From Actinomadura coerulea (GTDB lineage: Bacteria; Actinomycetota; Actinomycetes; Streptosporangiales; Streptosporangiaceae): a stretch of DNA of 64,000 nt. The stretch is from NCBI RefSeq assembly GCF_014208105.1, contig NZ_JACHMQ010000001.1, positions 4,402,001-4,466,000 of the forward strand, in the 5' to 3' direction. The notes under the pieces are model-generated. The model made no database searches and had not been told where the DNA came from. It saw only the letters and a list, made by a program, of their open reading frames with translations. Numbering within the stretch: the stretch's first letter is position 1; each line of letters begins with the position of its first letter. Shown here one piece after another: positions 59,012 to 64,000 of this stretch. A program made the position numbers and the translations under genes.

Positions 59012-59502
59012 GCGTCGAGGCGCGGCTGGCCGCCCTGGAGGAGCGCCTGCGCGCCCTGGAGGACGAGCGCGAGATCACACGGCTGGTCCTGTCCTACGGG
59101 CCGCTGGTCGACAGCGGCTGCGCGGCCGAGGTCGCCGGGCTCTGGGAGCCGGACGGCGTCTACGACGTGGACGAGCTGCTGATGACCGGGCACCCGGAGA
59201 TCGAGGCGATGGTCCGCTCGGCGAACCACCAGCGGTGGATCTCCGGCGGCTGCGCGCACGTCGTCGGCCCGCCGCACGTCACGCTCTCCGGCGACGAGGC
59301 CACCGCCGTCGGCTACACCCTGATGATCGTCAAGCGGCCGGACGGCTTCGTGCTGCGCCGCGCCACCGCCAACCACTGGCGGCTGCGCCGCACCCCGTCC
59401 GGCTGGCGCGCCGTGACCCGCGTCAACCGCGTCCTCGACGGCCGCGAGGAGTCCCCCGACCTGCTCGCCTCCCACTTCCCGGACGCCGTCCGGCACCGCT
59501 GA
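59008..59502 (+). CDS. SnoaL/NTF2-like protein
   Basis: A 164-residue protein. An N-terminal coiled-coil segment (ARLAALEERLRALEDEREIT) leads into the SnoaL_4 fold (LVLSYGPLVDSGCAAEVAGL, DGVYDVDELLMTGHPEIEAM, then the strand ANHWRLRRTPSGWRAVTRVN). Such proteins are isomerases, dehydratases or hydroxylase-like small enzymes on polycyclic substrates. The GTG start overlaps the LLM stop as GTGA, so the pair is coupled. The reaction is unknown. Confidence 0.82.
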   Translation: MSVEARLAALEERLRALEDEREITRLVLSYGPLVDSGCAAEVAGLWEPDGVYDVDELLMTGHPEIEAMVRSANHQRWISGGCAHVVGPPHVTLSGDEATAVGYTLMIVKRPDGFVLRRATANHWRLRRTPSGWRAVTRVNRVLDGREESPDLLASHFPDAVRHR

Positions 59503-59514
59503 GGCGTACGGGGA

Positions 59515-60315
59515 TCAGGGGGTGACGCCCATGGTGGCGAGGATCCCGCCGGCCAGGTCCCCGTCGCCCTCGGTGCGGACGGCGACGTCGTCCGCGCCGC
59601 AGCGGCCGGCGGTCAGCCGGACGTAGGTCTCCCAGTCCATCGCGATCCTCGCCGACGGGGACGCCGGGGCGTCCGACCACGCGCCGCGGCCGTCGTCGCC
59701 GACCGTGACGGCGACCTCGAAGTCGGGCGGGCCGGAGATCGTGAAGGCGGCGCTGCGGCCGGGCGCGCCCTTCGCGGCGCGCGCGACGATGCGCGGCAGG
59801 GGGCGGCTCAGCAGCTCCCAGAAGCACCGCGCCGCCGGGGCGTCGAGGTTGCCCGGACGGCCGACGGCGCGGCGGATGTCCTGCTCGTGGGTCCAGCAGT
59901 CCATGGCGCGGAACTTCATGAACCGCGTGTAGGGGCCCTCCCTGCCGTCCGGGCACATCACGACGCGGTCGGGGTCCTCGCCGGCCAGCTGCGCGAGGCG
60001 CCGTTCGAGCGCGTCCGCCAGCTCCGCCGCGACCCGCGGTCCGGGGACGGGCCGCCGCGCGTGCACCGCCGCCTCGATGTAGCGGGCGAAGTCGTTGCGG
60101 AGGTGCTCGAAGTCGGGCAGCTCGACGGGCGGGGACGGATCGCCGAGCAGGTCGCGCTCCACGCCGACGAGGTGGGAGACCTGGTCCTTGACCGTCCAGC
60201 CGGGGCACTCGGTCGGCCGGTCCCAGTCGTCGTCGCGCAGCGTCCCGGCGAGCGCGAGCGTCGAGCGGATCGTCTGCTCGTACGCGGCGGTGTCGGCGCG
60301 CATCTGCTCGTTCAT
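59515..60315 (-). CDS. Maleylpyruvate-isomerase-family (DinB-like, mycothiol-type) protein
   Basis: A 266-residue protein. The DinB-fold N-terminus carries the metal histidine in TVKDQVSHLVGVE (His 48) and the second ligand pair in DCWTHEQDIRRAVGRPG. The C-terminal ~90 residues form an SCP2-like domain (FTISGPPDFEVAVTVG, SARIAMDWETYVRLTAGR). The family uses mycothiol as cofactor in isomerisation or transferase reactions; most members have no known substrate. The ATG at 60315 is preceded by GAGGGG. It converges on the SnoaL-like gene, 12 bases apart. Confidence 0.85.
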   Translation of the reverse strand: MNEQMRADTAAYEQTIRSTLALAGTLRDDDWDRPTECPGWTVKDQVSHLVGVERDLLGDPSPPVELPDFEHLRNDFARYIEAAVHARRPVPGPRVAAELADALERRLAQLAGEDPDRVVMCPDGREGPYTRFMKFRAMDCWTHEQDIRRAVGRPGNLDAPAARCFWELLSRPLPRIVARAAKGAPGRSAAFTISGPPDFEVAVTVGDDGRGAWSDAPASPSARIAMDWETYVRLTAGRCGADDVAVRTEGDGDLAGGILATMGVTP

Positions 60316-60347
60316 GATCAGCCCCTCCGTCGGCGCCACGAAGCTTA

Positions 60348-60386
60348 CGGCCCGTCCCGGCCCGGGGGTCCGGCCGGGACGGGCCG
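60348..60386 (-). terminator. 15-bp hairpin after the SGNH hydrolase gene
   Basis: CGGCCCGTCCCGGCC (60348-60362) and its complement (60372-60386) surround a 9-base loop, ten bases after the SGNH stop (minus strand) and 33 bases before the next start. Confidence 0.8.
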
Positions 60387-60395
60387 GAAGCGGCC

Positions 60396-61322
60396 TCAGC
60401 CGCCGAGGACGCCGCCGATCACGCCGGCGTACGCGGCCTCGCCCGCCGCGTTCGGGTGGAGGGGCGCGGCGGAGTGGACGGGGACGTAGCCCTCGACCCA
60501 CCGCTTGGACGCCGACTGGCACGCGTCATGGCCGGCGCTGGGCGCGACCAGGTCGACGTAGGTCCCGCCGTGCGCGGTCGTCTGCTGGCGGATCATGTCG
60601 TTCAGGGCGTTCACGGAGCCCTGGAGGAAGTTGGCGTCCGTGGGCAGCACGGGCTGGACGGGCCAGCAGCCGTTCTGCTTGATGTAGAGGCCGTAGCCGG
60701 TGACGACGATCCGGGCCTTCGGGGAGCGGGCGCGGATCCCGTCCAGGACGGCGGACAGCTTCGGCCCGAAGTCGCGGGTGCGCTGGGCGACCTGGTCCTC
60801 GAACTCGCCCTTGCACGGGGTGGCCGTGGGGTCGAGGGTGGCGCAGTCCTGGGCGATGCCGACGAGGCCGACGTCGTTGCCGCCGATGGTGAGGGTCACG
60901 AGCGCGGTGGACGCGGTGAGCGCGTCGAGCTGCGGCGGGACGGTCCCGGTGTCGACGCCGCCGACGCTGGTGCTCTGCGACTGGGTCATGTGGGTGGTCT
61001 TGGCGCCGCTGCAGGTGACGTCCCGCAGGGTGGCGCTGAGCCGGGCCGCCAGTTCGTGCGCGTAGTTGTGCGTCGAGCGCCCGCAGCCGATCGGGCCGGT
61101 GATGTCCGGGATGAGCGGGCCGGACGCCATCGAGTCGCCGAGCGCGACGTACTCCGTCGCGGCGGCCGCCGCGGGAACGGCCGTCCCACCGAGGGCCGCC
61201 CCCGCCAGAGCGATCGCGCCGACCGCGCCCCTGACCATCCGGCCCGTGGCGACCCCGCTCCCGGGGGTGCGGTCCGTGGCGACCCGGGCGGTGGACAGGC
61301 GGCCGTAGAACAGACGCTTCAT
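60396..61322 (-). CDS. Secreted SGNH/GDSL hydrolase
   Basis: A 308-residue exported esterase/lipase. A 28-residue N-terminal extension precedes the signal peptide (about 29-54, ending AAAA). Block I is GDSMASGP (Ser 64), then TIGGNDVG (Gly/Asn oxyanion) and PLHPNAAGE (catalytic Asp/His region). Cysteines at five or more positions suggest disulfides. It is like the Streptomyces/Actinomadura secreted lipases with SGNH fold. The Met at residue 29 is an alternative start that would remove the extension. Confidence 0.85.
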   Translation of the reverse strand: MKRLFYGRLSTARVATDRTPGSGVATGRMVRGAVGAIALAGAALGGTAVPAAAAATEYVALGDSMASGPLIPDITGPIGCGRSTHNYAHELAARLSATLRDVTCSGAKTTHMTQSQSTSVGGVDTGTVPPQLDALTASTALVTLTIGGNDVGLVGIAQDCATLDPTATPCKGEFEDQVAQRTRDFGPKLSAVLDGIRARSPKARIVVTGYGLYIKQNGCWPVQPVLPTDANFLQGSVNALNDMIRQQTTAHGGTYVDLVAPSAGHDACQSASKRWVEGYVPVHSAAPLHPNAAGEAAYAGVIGGVLGG

Positions 61323-61420
61323 GAGCTGACTCCCGGCGTCATGGACGATGTCGCCGTGATCGTCCAGAATCTGGACACGCCGTTCAATTGGCGTGAAAAC
61401 AGACTCTTCCGGGAGCCGTT

Positions 61421-62617
61421 GTGACGCGGGACAAGACGCCGGCGCTGCGCGTGGCGGGCCGGCCGATGGCGGCCCATCTGCGGGTCCGCGCGCCGCTGCT
61501 GACCCGCCGCGTCGTGGCGCGGCTGCTCGCCGAGCTGCCCGTCTACGCCGAGCTGCCGCAGGAGGAGGTCGCCGGGGACATCGCCGGGATCGTCCAGCAC
61601 AGCCTGCGGCAGTTCGCGGACGTCCTGGAGCGGCGCCGCCCGGCCCGCGCGGCCGACTTCGCCCGGCAGCGCGACTCGGCGGCGCTACGGGCCGAGGAGG
61701 GCGTGCCGCTGGACGCGATCCTCGCCGCCTACCAGATCGGGGCGGCCATGGCCTGGGAGGAGCTGACCGCCGGTGCCGGGCCGGCCGACCTGCCCGCCTT
61801 CCAGGAGGCGCTCGGGTACTTCCTCGACTTCCAGCGGCTGCTGACCTCGGCCGTCAGCGCCGCCTACCTGGAGGTGCGGCAGATCCTCGACAGCCAGGAG
61901 CACGGCGGCCGGCACGCCCTCATGACCGCGCTGCTGGCAGGGGACACCGCGGGGCACCGCCCGGCGCCCCGCTACGCCGTCCTGACGCTGGTGTTCGGCC
62001 GGCACCCCGACGAGGCGGGCGCCGGCCAGCGCGCCCGGATCGCGGCCCGCCGCAAGATCCGCCGGGTGCGGACGGCGCTGGACGCCGTCGCCGACGAGCC
62101 CGCCCTCACCGCCCTGGACGCCTCGGGAGGAACGGCCCTGCTCCCCTTCTCCGCCGGCTGGGAGACCCTGCACGACCTGGTCGCGGGCGCGGCGAAGGCG
62201 GCCGACATCGAGGTGACGGCCGCCGCGGAGATCACCGGCCCGGCGGGCGTGCCGGGCGCCGTCGCCCAGACCGGCGAGATCATGGATCTGGTCCGCCGGG
62301 CGGGCCGCCCGCCCGGCCTGTACCGGCTCGCCGACGTCCTGCTGGACTACCAGCTGAGCCGCCCGAGCGGCGCGCTCGCCCCGCTCGCCGCGCTGCTGGC
62401 GCCGCTGGACCGCAGACCGGACCTGCTGCGCACGCTGGAGCGCTACCTGGCGTTCGACCTGGACCGCCGCGCGACCGGCGCGGCCCTGCACGTCCACCCG
62501 AACACGGTCGCCTACCGCGTACGCCGCATCAGCGCCCTCACGGGGCTGGATCCCGGCCGCCCAGGCGACCTGCGACTGCTGAACGCGGCCCTGGTGGCCC
62601 GCCGCTCCCTGCGCTGA
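61421..62617 (+). CDS. PucR/CdaR-type transcriptional regulator
   Basis: A 398-residue protein. The N-terminal ~180 residues are an RsbT-like/PucR sensor region (RLLAELPVYAELPQEEVAGD, EGVPLDAILAAYQIG). The middle resembles a GGDEF-derived domain. The C-terminal helix-turn-helix of the PucR family is clear (LLRTLERYLAFDLDRRATGA, then ALHVHPNTVAYRVRRISALT). The GTG at 61421 follows GGGAG. It is divergent from the SGNH hydrolase, whose expression it may control. Confidence 0.88.
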   Translation: MTRDKTPALRVAGRPMAAHLRVRAPLLTRRVVARLLAELPVYAELPQEEVAGDIAGIVQHSLRQFADVLERRRPARAADFARQRDSAALRAEEGVPLDAILAAYQIGAAMAWEELTAGAGPADLPAFQEALGYFLDFQRLLTSAVSAAYLEVRQILDSQEHGGRHALMTALLAGDTAGHRPAPRYAVLTLVFGRHPDEAGAGQRARIAARRKIRRVRTALDAVADEPALTALDASGGTALLPFSAGWETLHDLVAGAAKAADIEVTAAAEITGPAGVPGAVAQTGEIMDLVRRAGRPPGLYRLADVLLDYQLSRPSGALAPLAALLAPLDRRPDLLRTLERYLAFDLDRRATGAALHVHPNTVAYRVRRISALTGLDPGRPGDLRLLNAALVARRSLR

Positions 62618-62659
62618 TCGGCGCCGGCGGGTTCCCCGGGAGACCGAGGCGCGGACGCG

Positions 62660-62845
62660 TCAGGCGTGCTCGGTGCGGAGGTGGTGCTTGAGGGTCGCCA
62701 GCTCGAGATGCGGCGCGTGGCAGTGGTCACAGGCCCAGACTCCGCTGGGTATGGTGACGCCGCGCGCCGTACCGTCCTCGCGCGCGCACAGGTGGTTGTA
62801 GGACTGGACGAGGCGCCGCCACGTCCGCCGGACCGCCGATGACAT
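62660..62845 (-). CDS. 61-residue C2H2 zinc-finger-like protein
   Basis: A small protein with a classical finger near its end: Cys 39-x2-Cys 42-x12-His 55-x4-His 60 (ACDHCHAPHLELATLKHHL). A basic N-terminus (RRTWRRLVQS) could contact nucleic acid. The ATG at 62845 has GGAGCGGG upstream. Such bacterial single-finger proteins are uncommon outside the Ros/MucR group, to which this one does not obviously belong. Function unknown. Confidence 0.65.
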   Translation of the reverse strand: MSSAVRRTWRRLVQSYNHLCAREDGTARGVTIPSGVWACDHCHAPHLELATLKHHLRTEHA

Positions 62846-62926
62846 TCCCGCTCCCCCTCCGAGCCCGGTTCGGTGCTCTTGGGCTCAGCATAGGGTAACG
62901 GGAATGTCAAGGCGAAACGCCGGGCA

Positions 62927-63790
62927 TCACTGCCCGATCTTCACGCCCGGTTCGCCGTACCGGTACTCCAGGGGCCGGACCCCCCGGCCGCCGGGAATGT
63001 TGGCGCCCTTGCGGATCATGCCGGTTGGCAGGATCGTCCGCCCGAAGCTGCTCGCGAACATCATCGCGGCGGCCGCGTACAGGGCGATCGCCGCGGCCGC
63101 GACGAACAGCCAGCCGCCGGTGGTCAGCGGCCAGGTCGAGCCCGCCCAGAAGCCCGCGGCCGTGAAGCCCGCGCCGACCGCCAGGCAGCCCCAGACCAGG
63201 GCCGTCATCAGGTTCTCGCCGAGCGCGGCGAGCGCGCCCAGTCCGGTGATCACCGCGAGCGGGATGAACCAGAACGCGAAGCCCTGATAGGCGGTACCGA
63301 GGACCGGCGCCAGCGCGACGGGCGCCGCGCCGATGCTCACCAGCAGGAACAGCAGGCCCCAGCCGATGAAGAACGTGCCCCACATGCCGTGCATCGCGGT
63401 GGCCACGCCGTCCCGCGCCCGGTAGCCCCAGAGGCCGGCCAGCAGCTGCGCGATGCCGCCGAAGGTCAGCACGAAGGGCCACAGGATGAGCGGGGTGCCG
63501 GCGCCGCCGTACCAGCCCGCCTGCCACGCGCCCACCATCATGGCCGCGGCGGCGAGCCCGAACAGCCCGAGGATCGACGGCGCCGCGATGGGCTGCAGGA
63601 AGACGCGGGTGCGGTCCTCCCAGAGCGCGTGCTCGCCGGCCTGGTCCGCGCCCCTCGGTGGCGCCATCGCCGCACCCTGCGCCGGGGTGGCCGCGCCGTG
63701 CGCCGGGGCGGCCATGCCCTCCGCGGGCATCGCCGATCCCGTGTGCTCGCCGGGCATCGGCGCGGATTGGTGCTCTCTACGCCTTGCCAT
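62927..63790 (-). CDS. GPR1/FUN34/YaaH (SatP)-type membrane transporter
   Basis: A 287-residue membrane protein. A ~70-residue N-terminal cytoplasmic tail rich in Ala/Met/Pro/Gly precedes six hydrophobic helices (first SILGLFGLAAAAMMVGAWQ, then LWPFVLTFGGIAQLLAGLW, GYRARDGVATAMHGMWGTFF). The GGIAQLLAGLW and FGxxA patterns fit the acetate/succinate transporter family, although the NPxPLGL signature is altered (AAPSILGLF). It likely moves acetate or another short acid. The ATG at 63790 has GAGGGGG upstream. Confidence 0.75.
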   Translation of the reverse strand: MARRREHQSAPMPGEHTGSAMPAEGMAAPAHGAATPAQGAAMAPPRGADQAGEHALWEDRTRVFLQPIAAPSILGLFGLAAAAMMVGAWQAGWYGGAGTPLILWPFVLTFGGIAQLLAGLWGYRARDGVATAMHGMWGTFFIGWGLLFLLVSIGAAPVALAPVLGTAYQGFAFWFIPLAVITGLGALAALGENLMTALVWGCLAVGAGFTAAGFWAGSTWPLTTGGWLFVAAAAIALYAAAAMMFASSFGRTILPTGMIRKGANIPGGRGVRPLEYRYGEPGVKIGQ

Positions 63791-64000
63791 GAGATCCCCC
63801 TCTGAATCGGAGAGCTGTAAACCCCTCCTAACCGTGTTCAACCAGGTCAAACGGCATATGACCGTTTCCTGAAGAGGTTCGCGTTTGTACTCGGCACCCT
63901 TTGCCGCGCGCTGACGCGGGCATGGTGATCCGGTGGCTCGGCGCCCCCCGTGAACCAGTGCCGGGGAGACTCGCCCGGGCGGCTCAGCGGTTCCGGCGGC
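63791..64000. other. Right-edge region without a supported gene
   Basis: The last 210 bases contain no open frame with a credible start or similarity. The first part, upstream of the transporter gene, is AT-richer and should contain its promoter. Confidence 0.4.

Noticed and set aside
1..64000. CRISPR arrays, tRNA or rRNA genes, replication origin, integrase/attachment sites
   Set aside because: I looked for regularly spaced repeats, cloverleaf-like segments, DnaA-box clusters and recombinase genes, and saw none.

Overview
The window is very GC-rich, with GTG starts, ATGA/GTGA gene overlaps, an F420-type luciferase-like oxidoreductase, a mycothiol-type DinB/MDMPI enzyme and a large steroid/cholesterol catabolic gene set. 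This points to a filamentous actinobacterium, most likely Actinomadura or another member of the Thermomonosporaceae/Streptosporangiales. The genus is an inference from gene content, not from an rRNA or marker gene.

Layout. 0-7 kb: the 5' part of an acyl-CoA ligase, a secreted M19-like metallopeptidase, an antibiotic-kinase homologue, a secreted HNH nuclease, two fused gene remnants, and a GlxA-type regulator divergent from an HD-domain protein. 7.2-15.9 kb (minus strand): a tightly overlapping operon related to the mycobacterial igr locus (OYE-like reductase, fadD17-like ligase, chsE2, chsH2, chsE1, chsH1, ltp2, hydratase 2) for removal of the last C3 unit of the sterol side chain. 16-21.6 kb: a branched-chain-amino-acid-type ABC importer with a fused LivH-LivM permease, ending in a 21-bp hairpin. 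21.7-24.3 kb: a divergent SDR/acyl-CoA ligase pair. 24.3-30.1 kb: an accessory stretch with remnants, a 19-codon ORF, an ATPase, an SDR-SnoaL fusion with a MerR regulator, a lipoprotein and an unknown beta-rich protein. 30.1-41.2 kb: thioesterase, fadE34-like fused dehydrogenase and fadA5 divergent from hsd4A; a 5'-truncated TnpB element; two SDRs; a KstR-like TetR; and a KstD-like flavoprotein with a secreted lipase. 41.4-43 kb: a ferritin-like gene broken by an apparent 145-bp inversion, and a two-peptide mini-operon. 43.1-59.5 kb: the ring-degradation block (hsaA, kshA, a fadD17-like ligase, a third flavoprotein, hsaC, a second hsaA, kshB, kstD, hsaD, hsaB, an IclR regulator, an LLM oxidoreductase and a SnoaL-like protein). 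59.5-64 kb: MDMPI-like enzyme, SGNH hydrolase, PucR regulator, a C2H2 mini-protein and a SatP-type transporter.

How it fits together. FadD17-like ligases, FadE34/ChsE1-ChsE2, ChsH1-ChsH2, Hsd4A, FadA5 and Ltp2 can carry sterol side-chain beta-oxidation. KstD and KshA/KshB open ring B. HsaA/HsaB hydroxylate ring A, HsaC cleaves it and HsaD hydrolyses the product. A 15-bp palindrome, roughly TCCCGnTCAgCGGGA, recurs in the control regions of almost every one of these transcription units, also flanks the KstR-like TetR gene, and was not seen at non-steroid promoters. It is the best candidate for a locus-wide operator that I do not recognise from mycobacteria.

The other notable signals are the micro-inversion in the ferritin-like gene, the two-peptide operon at 42.7-43.0 kb, a small cysteine protein translationally coupled to kshA, and an unusual number of gene stumps (SDR, TetR, FadD tail, protein-kinase piece, LLM head, gutted SDR), which suggests repeated local rearrangement.
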